A stretch of 64,000 nt of DNA from Phialocephala subalpina (lineage: Eukaryota > Ascomycota > Leotiomycetes > Helotiales > Mollisiaceae). The translations under genes and the position numbers were made by a program. Each line of letters opens with the position of its first letter. Within the stretch, counting starts at the first letter, position 1. Under the pieces are notes generated by a model. The model searched no databases, was not told where the DNA came from, and worked only from the letters and a program-made list of their open reading frames with translations. Below, one piece after another: positions 41,608 through 51,271 of the stretch. The stretch covers positions 634,430-698,429 of the forward strand of contig FJOG01000001.1 in assembly GCA_900073065.1 (NCBI GenBank). Direction: 5' to 3'.

Positions 41608-43533
41608 TCAATTCTTAACCTCAACTTCTGGAGCATAAGTGCTAAACGCCATGCCCTTCGGCACCTCCCTCCACTGCTTCCGCTCATCCAACAACTCCTG
41701 TGCGTCCGCCCATTCCTGTCTAATCTTCTTGGCATGCTTCTCACTCCTCGGCGAGATGTTCGCCGGGAAGGGTTGAGGAAAGACAAACAAGCCTTCGGTC
41801 AACTTATCAATGTCGGGAGTAATCTCATTGCCCTGTTCATCACGGACCTTCTCGAAGTTGAACGCCCATAGCATGCGTGAAATCCCAAGGAACAGCGAGC
41901 GTTCTGCGATGTGCATGCCCTGACAGACACGACGGCCGGCGCCGAAGACGAACTGGTCGCGCTTTGAGGCATCGGGGTTGGAGGCAGCCTCGGATGCAGT
42001 TTGAAAGTCGTTGGCGTAGCGGGAGGGGTCAAAGGCGCGGGGGTTGGAGTGACGCTTGGGGTCCATGTGGATGGCCCTGAGAAACCAATTCAGTCACACA
42101 TATTCGTTTTACTTTGCGAGGCTGGGGAGCATACCAGACATTCCACATCACACCAGCGCCTTTGGGGATCTTGTAGCCCATGTACTCATCGTCCTTGATC
42201 ACCGCGTGCGGTACACCCAAAATATCTGTTGGCATCCAGCGCATGCTCTCCTTGACGCAACCCCGGATATACTGCAAGTCTCGCTCATCTTCCATAGTTG
42301 GGTATCTATCACCGCAAATGCGGTCGATTTCTTCCTGCGCCTTCTTCTGCACCTCGGGATAAACGACCATAGCCTGGACAAAACCGATGAGCGTGGCAGC
42401 CGTAGTGTCAGAACCAGCCTCAAGGAGTGAACCCGAAATGTATCCCGCTAAATCATCGGAGAAGCCTTCGACGTCTTGAGCTTTGACCAGGTCGACGCAG
42501 AAGCAGGGCTAAGATGGTGTTTCGTCAGTCGCGGGGTGTCTTTGCTTTTGCCAAGGACTGAGGAACTCATACCTTGGCAGCGCCAGTTTTGATTGCCTTC
42601 TTGACGTTCATCCAGTGGCCGACGTAGAGTTCGCGTTCTTTCTTGTGGAGCTCCTTCGAATAAGCGCGGAGGGGAAGCATGAAATCTGGGAGGATTTTGA
42701 GGATGGGGAAGAGATCGAGCAACGCGGCAGTGGTCGTGGCAGTGACTTCGCAGAACTTCTCGAAACCCTGCCGAATGCCGTGTCAGCAATATTCAGTTGT
42801 GTCTCTGTGATTGTAGGTGAATGGGGCTCACGTCAAATAGTTGAATCAGCTTGGGATCCTTAACACTGATGGTTCGGAATCCGAATACCATTTGGGTCGT
42901 AAGGGAGTTGGTATAACGACGGATGTGCCCTACGAACGATTCAGGTTGTTCAAGGAGCCCCCAGAGCATCTGCTTGTTCTCGAGATCCTGGTACGGAACG
43001 TATGATTTAGCGGCCTTGATGTTGAGGATGTTGTGGACCATCTTCCGGATCATTCGCCAAGTATCGCCATATTCCTGAAGCATGTCAGTTGCCGTTTGTC
43101 AGTCGGAAGCCCACAGATGATCGCACCATGAGAAGAACGCGCAGGCCACCGCTGACAACCTGACCGAGATACATCTCAGGACGGGAGGAGTAAATGTTAC
43201 TCCGCTTATCCAAGAGGTCCTTGATGGCCTGGTCAGAGGAAAGAACAATCATGACCTTAGTTCCAAGGATGAGGGAGTACACTGGACTAAGCACAATCAG
43301 GATCAAGCCAATGGCATCTGCAGAGCAATCGTGATGCTATCTTACCCGTATTCCTGTGCCCATTTCTGAAACTGAAGATGGCCATTCTTACCAGGCATCT
43401 GATGAAGATTTCCGATCAATGGTAGAGTCGGAGGTCCTGGAGGGTAGTCCTTGGGCCTCCGACCAACCTTGCTGAGCTGTAAGAATGCAAGGGCTGCGAG
43501 CCCCACGATGAGCGCAATCAGCGAGGAACCCAT
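41608..43533 (-). CDS. Cytochrome P450 monooxygenase (OrdA/CYP64-like)
   Basis: Six exons: 43533-43346, 43286-43127, 43074-42832, 42767-42573, 42508-42135 and 42076-41608; 542 aa. It starts with a membrane anchor ([17 protein letters not shown]) and the proline hinge [19 protein letters not shown]. The I-helix is [11 protein letters not shown], the K-helix ExxR is in KESMRWMP, and the haem loop is [12 protein letters not shown] with the ligand near Cys438. It is an ER-bound monooxygenase needing a P450 reductase. The overall pattern resembles the O-methylsterigmatocystin oxidoreductase-like group, common in fungal secondary metabolism and detoxification. The PKS is 10 kb away beyond ADE2, so membership of that cluster is unproven. 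All splice joins keep frame. Confidence 0.92.
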
Positions 43534-45193
43534 CTTCTGGCATTTGACGTTGCCCTCAAACTTCTAAGATGGAAGAAGAAAGGAACAGGAGGCTCTGGAG
43601 TGTCTTTAATATTTTTGAGTTAGGGAGTATGGCTTTACTCCGCAGGCCAGTCGGGCAAAAATGATAAGGATACGTTCTCGAAGTAGGCATGCCCGAAGTA
43701 TTACCTTCGTACGTTGGATCATTAATCGATTGGCTAAAAGCCCTTGTAAACTCCTCTCCCCTGGTTTCCGGAATTGTTTCCCCGGGTTGGGGTCGAAGAG
43801 GGGGCGTAGGGTAACCGAAGCCCCACGATTCTATTATAAACCTCGCTCACCTGAATGATAAATGTCAATCACTAATTATCCCTTTAACTGCCATGATTCG
43901 CACACTACGCTGGCGGGCGCTAGGTCTCCCCAGGCTGAGTTGTCGGCTTGTTTTAAAGCAGTGTAGGTCCTGCTTTAAAGAGCGACTACTTTTAAAACTT
44001 AAGAGTATGATAATTTGCCTTCGAAATATAAGGCCTATTAAGTTTTTTTCATGTTGAGAGCTTAGGATTCGACGTAATTGTGATTGAAAGCTCAAGTATT
44101 ATCGTAGCCTTCGCTTATTTTGAGAGGTGCGCGTTTCTTGCCTCCCCAAACAGGGCTGAGGTTCTGCGACCTGAGTGGGTTCCAGAGCTATGTTAAACTA
44201 GGGTTGACGCGTTCTACCGTCTCCTTCCATTCCAAGAGGCTACTGTGAAGATAAAGTTGGGACGAGTTGGCATCCATGTTCGATAACATAAAGCATTTTC
44301 TAATCTGGAACGCTGCGACGCTGCGGCGCATATCTCGCATGGCGGTCGTGTAACTGATTGCAACACAGATTTCTCATTGTATATTCGATGAGGCAACAAC
44401 TCATGGCTTTTTATGAAACGAGAGATTGGCTAGGCCGGGGAACTCGTGAACTGCCGACCCGGGGGATTCCTCCGCACAATGCTTCACCGTGCCGTATTTT
44501 GTCTCGATTCAAAGACAGCGGGCCTTGTAAATTTGGTGATCTACAGCGCACGCTCTTACACGCAGGATGCGATACCCCGCAGCCTAACGAGTAACTCCTT
44601 TTGACAGGAACCTCCATCCTCTTCAGGGCACGACTGCGACCTTACAGGGTATTTACAGCGTACCTTGATTGGGTTCTCCGCACTAAGTGATGGGTGTCGA
44701 GCCCTGCATTCCAGCGCCATTATCGCTGAAAGGGGTAGAATTACAAGGTAGCTTGCAAAGCGAGCCAACCCAGAAGGGCTTACAGGGCTCGAGTGAGATC
44801 TTACAGGTATTTACAGGGTCTTACAGTGCATTCGCTTCAATTACCCAGACTTTTGAAGCGTTCTTCGTATGCAGCCCATCGTAGCGGAGCTAATTGGAGG
44901 CGTCAAGCTCGAATTTCCATCTGGTCTCATTACTACTGGGTTTAGACCACATCCTTGGGGATCAACCCCAAATCCCTTTTGCATAAACATGTGTTTCATA
45001 TGGGGAGAAAAAGCCAAGGATGAGTTGAGGAAGCGAACTTGATACTTAGGGGAGCCTCGAACAACTCCACGAATTTACTCCAACGACTTCTCCCTTCGTC
45101 CCCTGCCCTTTTGCCCCTGTTCTTCATTAATTGAGTCAATCGATTTCAATCTTTGGCCATTCTCACTTCTCTGGTTTGTAAAGCTCGTCTAAG
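43534..45193. other. Intergenic with hairpin and TTACAGG words
   Basis: About 1.66 kb without a gene. It includes a perfect 10-bp inverted repeat at 43952-43979 inside a mildly AT-rich patch (43860-44110), and repeated TTACAGG words at 44641-44826. The final part is the promoter of the rhodopsin-domain gene. Confidence 0.5.
43952..43979. repeat. Perfect hairpin, 10-bp arms, 8-nt loop
   Basis: The arms TTTAAAGCAG and CTGCTTTAAA are exact reverse complements. No run of T follows, and it is far from either gene end, so it is more likely a mobile-element remnant or chance than a terminator. Confidence 0.6.
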
Positions 45194-46720
45194 ATGGCCG
45201 AGAACTTCGTCGCAGAGGCGTGGTCAACTTGGGCCATCGCTATTTGCTTCATCCTCCTTCGTTTCTACGCCAGAATCACAATATTAGGATGGCGAAAACT
45301 GGCTTTGGATGATGCCTTCATGGCGTGTGCTGCGGTTCGTGACTCTGCTTCAGCATTCACACTCACAGCGTAAGAGAAGTGCTGACCTTCATAGTTAACA
45401 TACACGGCGGAAACAACAGCAGCGTATTTCGTTGCAGCCAAGTGGTTGGGCCTGGCAAACAGTGGCATGACGGATGAACAGCGCGAGACTCTCAACCCTA
45501 ATTCCGAAGAATGGAGATTCCGAGTCAATGGATCCAAGACGCACGTTGTAGGCTGGTTCACCTATACCACGCTCATATGGTTGCTGAAAGGTTGTTGGAT
45601 TGTCTACTACTCTCGTTTAACGTACGTTCAATTTGCTCTTCACCAGTCAAGCTGCTGATCCAAATGGGCCAAGAACTGACGAGGTGCTACAGAGACGGCT
45701 TGGTCAAGTTTCAAATCCGTATCAAAATTGGCTATATACTGATAGCTACGACGTATGTTGCTGCTATTTTGCTTATTGTCTTCAAGTGCTTCCCTCTGCG
45801 GAAGCAGTGGCAAATTTTCCCAGACCCTGGAAGTGAGTAAGCACCCGACTTCCGCCTTGGATCCTATTAACAATTCCATCGGACAACTGCCAACCTGGAT
45901 TTTCTAAGCTCCAGGTATCTTTCATCATGGCCATTAATACTGCCACGGACCTGTACCTCGTGGCTATTCCTCTGCCTGTAAGCGCCTTGAGAACCCCTAT
46001 CAGGCAAAAACGCGACTGACAGACTCTCAGATTATTTACAAATCTCGCCTCCCAACCCGCAAGAAAATATCTCTCCTCGTCCTGTTCAGCGGTGGTTTCC
46101 TCGTCATAGCCTTCGGCATCCTGCGCTGCGTCTCTCTCCTTACTGTATGTTTCCCACATCGACCCTGGAACTATCCACTTGGCATAGTTAACCCCTCTAT
46201 TCAGGTTGGAGCTATCAAACCTGCTCTATCCGGCGAGTGGTCTGTCCGTGAATCCTTCATCGCGGTGCTGGTCAGCAACCTCCCAATGGTCCTCCCACTC
46301 CTCCAGCTGTGGTGGAGCGTGGTGCGAGGACAACCCAGCAACAGCAGCTCTATGCAACCATCATACCCTCTTAATGACGAACCTCAACATAGCTCGCGCT
46401 CTAAAAAGAAGCATGGGCACCCGCTTTTCACGACGGACAACACAGCGTGGGCCTCCGACGAAGCGATCGTGGCTGCCGAAAGTGGTGGGACGGCGCCGAA
46501 CCAGAAGAACACAGGGAGCAGCGAGAGCATGGATACTATTGAACTTGCGAAGAAGAGCGGCGTGAGGACGGAGAATAATCAACATGGCGGAAAGTTTGGT
46601 CATAAGAATAACGGCGAGCAGAAGGGCCAGATTACGGTGATCGAGGAGTATAGTGTATACGAGAGCACTCGCGACGGCGGGGAATCGACACATGGGAATT
46701 GGACTAATGCTTCGTACTAG
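45194..46720 (+). CDS. Fungal rhodopsin-domain (PTH11-like) integral membrane protein
   Basis: Proposed exons: 45194-45334, 45395-45621, 45693-45832, 45883-45977, 46031-46144 and 46205-46720, giving 410 aa. The N-terminus MAENFVAEAWSTWAIAICFI begins TM1, followed by LRFYARITILGWRKLALDD, the marker loop of this family. Six or seven helices follow, with FIMAINTATDLYLVAIPLP and KISLLVLFSGGFLVIAFGILR, the typical TM5-TM6 pair. The cytoplasmic tail of about 130 residues is polar. The family (DUF/rhodopsin_dom_fungi) includes PTH11-related receptor-like proteins of the plasma membrane; ligand unknown. The odd point is intron 3: the only frame-keeping acceptor is ATCGG at 45878-45882, not AG, so the gene may be broken or mis-sequenced here. 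Confidence 0.75.
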
Positions 46721-46800
46721 AGCACTTTCTCTTTGATGAAGGAGAAGCTGGGGCATGCCAGTCATCACGCGCGGCCGGTGCGTGAGGATTTGGGAGGCTG

Positions 46801-46871
46801 ACTTTGAGAAGCTATAAATTCAATAGTGATCCAACTTATTGAACAACTTTAGCCCTGAAAAGGATCCACCT
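46801..46871 (+). repeat. Decayed copy of the alcohol dehydrogenase 3' end
   Basis: Bases 46801-46871 match 40347-40411, which span the last codons, stop and 3' flank of the alcohol dehydrogenase gene. The GAGAAGCCATGA of the gene appears here as GAGAAGCTATAA, with C-to-T and G-to-A changes. The upstream gene body is absent. Confidence 0.75.
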
Positions 46872-47085
46872 TTGGTAACCGACAATGTGCTTCAGGTTGT
46901 CGTAGATGATGAGATTTGCATGCTCCTCCGCTTCCGCCCCGCCTCTCCCCGCCGCGATCTTTTCTGCCTCATTCAAATGGCTTCTAGCGAGCAATGTACA
47001 GGTTGCATTACATTATGTATCGCGACAATACCTCGAACACTGAATAGTACAGGTCCTCCAAGATATTCCATCATGCGCCTACGGT

Positions 47086-47892
47086 CTACTTGCCCAACAA
47101 TTCTCTCCCCCTTTTCGCCAGATCCCCATTCTCCCATGTCTGCTTCTTCGATCCATTAACTGCGATATCGACCATCGTTGATGCTAGCTCACCAACTCTG
47201 ATACTTGGGACAAATCCCATCAAGTAGTTCTTCATGCTGCTATCCTCGGTCAATACGCTTGACGGACGCATGATGTAGGATTGAAATGTTGATGAGTGTT
47301 TGTTCCCAAAATCTACAAGCTGAATCTCAGCTTCGCCCTACATCAACGCATCAGGGGAAGTCCGCATAAATTAAAGCGATCGGGAGAGCAGGAGTGACAT
47401 ACAGCAACTTTCCTCGCCTCCGGGTAGAGAAATATCGTTTTCTTCTGATCTCTCACAGCCAGTATCCCGCTCGTAAACACGAACCGGAATGGATTTCGAT
47501 CCTTCCTAGGGAGTTGAGAGAATGCGTTGACAGCTGCAAGGGCATAGTCTACTGAGACTTTCCGAGTGACGACCGGATCTGTTGACTTTGCTCCAATCGT
47601 CCTATTAGAATCTCGCTAGTCAAATCCATCGCCTGGATCCAGAAGGTAGGAATCCATACCAGATACAAGCCTCAGCTCCCTCTAGCTTTGAAAGCACAGC
47701 AGGCGTGTACGTCAAAAAGTCATCCACAAGCACAACCTCCAACCTCGGATCCTTGGTGGCATCAGTTGGAAGCGGTTTCCTCGATAGCGCCACGATTGAA
47801 GTGATGGTTGAATTGCTCAAAGTTTGTCTGAGCACCTCTTGGCCAATGAAGCCACTCGACCCAGTGAGGATAATCTTCATGGCTCTGTTCAT
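47086..47892 (-). CDS. NAD(P)-binding epimerase/NmrA-like protein (227 aa)
   Basis: Three exons: 47892-47660, 47601-47403 and 47337-47086, with introns of 58 and 65 nt and frame kept. The ATG at 47892 gives MNRAMKIILTGSSGFIGQEV, an N-terminal Rossmann strand with the TGxxGxxG pattern of extended short-chain dehydrogenases. Further elements are TSIVALSRKP, the VDYALAAVNAF helix, RFVFTSGILAVRD, and a C-terminal part with SYIMRPSSVL. The catalytic YxxxK of SDRs is not obvious; VDYALAA gives a Tyr without the Lys, so it may be an atypical SDR working as a sensor or reductase of unknown substrate, as with NmrA-like proteins. It is a little shorter than most members. Confidence 0.75.
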
Positions 47893-47956
47893 GTGAATTG
47901 GTGCCAAAGCTTCAGCTGTTGGTGTCTTTCGGACTTTTGATTCGAATCTGACTATA

Positions 47957-49036
47957 TTAGAATAGACTGCTGATTGTCTTTTTCCAGGAATTTGGATCGT
48001 CGATTCTCGGTCTCAGGACATCCCTTGGTATATGTACCAATCGTTTGTCGGTATCTTGTTCATCCGCTCGGTCGGATACACTGCGTTCTCCACGATCTGC
48101 CAATTCTGAAGGAGACCGTGGGACCATAGCTAGAGATGGCTGCAATGTGCGCATAGGCTTTAATCGAATTAGTGGGTGGATGGGAGCCCATCGGCTTGTG
48201 GATCTATGTATTGACGGTTCTGTTTGCGTTGAATTTGCCCGAACATCGTGTTCATCCGGTGGCTTTGCAGAATCGGGTGAACTCTGGCCCGTTCTCCACG
48301 AGTCGGCCATGTGATTCTGATGAGGCTCATCTGATCTTTGCATCAAACCAGTCACCCTTCGATTGACTGGGACATCGGATCTCGGTTCAATATTTTCTAG
48401 GTGTTCGGCTTTTGGCAGGAGATGTCTGGCACCAGGCTTCTCTGGGCGCCTTCCTTCAAAGATGACCCCAATTGGCCTGAAATGACTTCCCCGTGCCCCA
48501 ACTTGACTCGCCAATGAGAGCCCAACAACCGTCAATGGCCTAAGACCGCTGCGAAATGGTGCTTTGATCTTAGAGGTCGTCTCTGTGTCGTGATACATCT
48601 GACAAACGGGAATGTAAGGGCGACACATTCTTGGTTTCTCTAATTCGGATGCAACTTGATAGAAGGCGTTCTGTAAATGTCTCCGTAGAGAGTAGAGCTC
48701 ATTAGATACGACGTCGAAGCCAATCAAATTCTTTCCAGATTCCTGACGGATTGTTGGTTGTGTTGTCTGGATCTGGAAAGGTCGCCAGGCTTTGTACTGT
48801 CCAAGTAGCTCTTGGTAGCACTCGAACTCACTGGGAACAAAATCGCCAGGTAACTCCAGGATTGATGTCTTTTTCATAGCACTCGAGGTTGATGGATTGT
48901 GTCGGCGGAGGTTTTGTAACTTTTTGAAAGCTGGATTGACTTTGAATATGAGCGAGACGAGTGGTCCTCCCATGGACTGGTAAGGGCCACCCCCCCACGG
49001 GCCCCTTGAGAATGCTCGTCCAGCGCATGGTGACAT
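47957..49036 (-). CDS. Hypothetical protein (359 aa), unrecognised
   Basis: Long single open frame starting MSPCAGRAFSRGPWGGGPYQ; a second in-frame ATG at residue 54 (MKKTSILELPGDF) could be the real start. The middle has an ordered stretch (ELPGDFVPSEFECYQELLGQ, KNLIGFDVVSNELYSLRRHL) that looks like genuine protein. The C-terminal 160 residues are polar and Arg/Ser/Pro-rich. It has no membrane helix, signal peptide or known motif. It lies head-to-head with ADE2, with only about 335 bp between start codons, so the promoter is shared. The C-terminal half might be read-through. An orphan fungal gene is the best description. Confidence 0.5.
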   Translation of the reverse strand: MSPCAGRAFSRGPWGGGPYQSMGGPLVSLIFKVNPAFKKLQNLRRHNPSTSSAMKKTSILELPGDFVPSEFECYQELLGQYKAWRPFQIQTTQPTIRQESGKNLIGFDVVSNELYSLRRHLQNAFYQVASELEKPRMCRPYIPVCQMYHDTETTSKIKAPFRSGLRPLTVVGLSLASQVGARGSHFRPIGVIFEGRRPEKPGARHLLPKAEHLENIEPRSDVPVNRRVTGLMQRSDEPHQNHMADSWRTGQSSPDSAKPPDEHDVRANSTQTEPSIHRSTSRWAPIHPLIRLKPMRTLQPSLAMVPRSPSELADRGERSVSDRADEQDTDKRLVHIPRDVLRPRIDDPNSWKKTISSLF

Positions 49037-49227
49037 GGTTGAGTGTGAGCCTCTGATGCTTCCGCAAAGAAAGGAGGTCGAGGCAAATCTAGAATATTTA
49101 AGGTCACGTGTAAGCCCTGAAACGCTGCTGGGCGGTGAGAATTCCGCGCTTTGAACAAAACCTTAATTTTATCGCTGGCAGAATCCAATTTTCATCTCTT
49201 CTCCTCTCTCATGACGATCTTGTTCAG

Positions 49228-49360
49228 GTAAGTAGTCCATTTCTCAATATTCTGATCTCACACCTACCCTCAACATATGATCCTTATCAATTTTTGATTG
49301 TATCTCATTTACAATCTCACGGCATTACCCCACAACAAAAGCTCTCTAACATTCCCCCAG
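49228..49360 (+). other. Intron in the ADE2 5' leader
   Basis: GTAAGT at 49228 after ttgttcag, a ctctctaac branch sequence and acceptor attcccccag at 49360 delimit a 133-nt intron that ends 11 bases before the ADE2 start codon. Its removal also gets rid of an unrelated in-frame extension of about 75 codons with no conserved sequence. Confidence 0.7.
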
Positions 49361-49371
49361 GAACCCCCACC

Positions 49372-51271
49372 ATGGAGCGGACAATCGGTCTTCTTGGAGG
49401 TGGCCAGCTTGGCCAAATGCTCTGCGAAGCTGCGAACCCTCTCGGAATTAAGGTCGTGATCCTCGATGCCGAGAAGTCGCCCGCGAAACAGGTCAATGCC
49501 AAGAACGACCACATCGATGGTTCCTTTGTCGACGCCGAGAAGATTAGGGAGTTGGCGAGACAAGTGGATATTTTGACAGTCGAAATCGAGCATGTTGATA
49601 CTGTCGTTCTTGAGGAGATTGCAGAGTACGGCGTCGAGGTCGCTAGACCCGATGGCAAAAAGGTCGTGAAGAGAGTGGAGGTCCAGCCAAGTTGGAAGAC
49701 GATTAGGACTATACAAGACAAGTTCTTGCAAAAAGATCACCTCACAAAGAATGGAGTCCAGACTGCGGTCTCGAAGGCTGTACAATCGACTGCGGAGGAT
49801 CTGCAAGCATTTGGCAAGGAGATGGGATACCCGTTCATGCTGAAAGCAAGGAAGGATGCCTACGATGGGCGGGGTAACTATCCTGTCAAGTCTGCCAGCG
49901 ATATTCCGGGTGCGCTCAAGGCTCTCAAGGATAGGGGACTGTACGCAGAGAAATGGGCAAATTTCAAGATGGAGCTTGCAGTGATGGTTGTCAAGACCGA
50001 GGACAGCACATCCACAGACGGCAGTGCGACTGTTGCATACCCCGCAGTGGAGACCATCCATGAAGACAGCATATGCAAGCTAGTATACGCTCCTGCTCGA
50101 GGAGTCTCTACAAAAGTCCAGCGTGAAGCGCAGGAGCTTGCTAGAAAGGCAGTTGGCAGTCTTTGGGGCAAGGGTGTTTTTGGAGTCGAGCTCTTCCTGA
50201 TGCCAGATGGCGAGCTGATGTTGAACGAAATTGCCCCGAGGCCACACAATTCGGGGCATTATACGATTGAGGCTTGCCCAACCTTCTCACAGTACAAGTC
50301 GCAGCTTCTATCTATCTTGGGACTTATGCCTTCCTTCCCAGATTCAAGGATACCTTCGATGTTCCCAGCAACCATAATGCTGAACATTCTAGGCGGTGCC
50401 TCTAAGTCTGCTCATAATGAAATCATGAAACATGCGATCGCCATGCCACGAGCAGCATTGCACATGTATGGCAAAGAGTCCAAGCCAGCGCGGAAAATCG
50501 GACACATCACTGTAGTGGCAGATTCAATGTACTCAGGCGAAGCATTAATGCAACCCCTCATCTCAATGACAGACGCCATGAGGGCAGAGAGAAAAGGCCT
50601 CTCGAAACCATCCCCTGTCTCACAACCATCTTCGCCAGCAGGACGACCCTTGGTAGCAGTCACCATGGGATCAGACTCCGACCTTAACGTGCTCAAGCCA
50701 GGCTTGGCACTTCTCGAGACTTTAAAAATTCCGTACAAAGTCACCATCACCTCCGCCCATCGCACACCTATGCGAATGCACGAATTCGCCACAAATGCCG
50801 TGTCGGAAGGCTTTAAGGTCATCATTGCAGCTGCTGGTAAGTCTCGCCTATACTTTTGGAATTGCATGAAACAGGAACTCTAACTCCAAGGAATAGGTGG
50901 AGCAGCACATCTACCCGGTATGATCGCTTCCGCTACACCTTTACCAGTTATCGGAGTTCCAGTGAAGGGCAGCACGTTAGATGGTATGGATAGTCTGCTC
51001 AGCATCGTGCAAATGCCAAGAGGTGTGCCGGTTGCTACTGTGGCGATCAACAATTCGGTAAGCTAATTTACCATCTTCCCGCTTTATTTCTTTCACCTCT
51101 GTCTCGGCTGCTGACATCCACCAGATAAACGCCGCACTCCTAGCTGCTAGGATTCTAGGCACATCCGACCCCATAATCCAAGCTCAACTCGTGAAGTATG
51201 CGAAGGATATGGAGGTTGAAGTTGTCGGGAAAGCCGAGAGGTTAGAGGAGGTAGGGTTTAAAGAATACTGA
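49372..51271 (+). CDS. ADE2: Phosphoribosylaminoimidazole carboxylase (AIR carboxylase), bifunctional PurK-PurE
   Basis: Exons 49372-50836, 50897-51057 and 51125-51271; 590 aa, close to the usual fungal Ade2 size. The protein begins [20 protein letters not shown], the PurK ATP-grasp dehydrogenase-like fold. [18 protein letters not shown] is the ATP-grasp loop and [19 protein letters not shown] the metal/ATP site. The C-terminal PurE domain starts at about residue 425 ([18 protein letters not shown]), with [13 protein letters not shown] and [15 protein letters not shown] forming the CO2/AIR site. It carries out the carboxylation of 5-aminoimidazole ribonucleotide in de novo purine synthesis, in the cytosol. 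Branch site ctctaactcc precedes exon 2. It is a housekeeping gene lying between metabolic clusters, so the PKS cluster probably ends before it. Confidence 0.97.

Noticed and set aside
41608..43533. P450 as a certain member of the PKS cluster
   Set aside because: ADE2, two other genes and a hypothetical ORF lie between; distance and housekeeping interruption make it unproven.
49309..50061. 250-aa minus-strand ORF
   Set aside because: Antisense of ADE2 exon 1.
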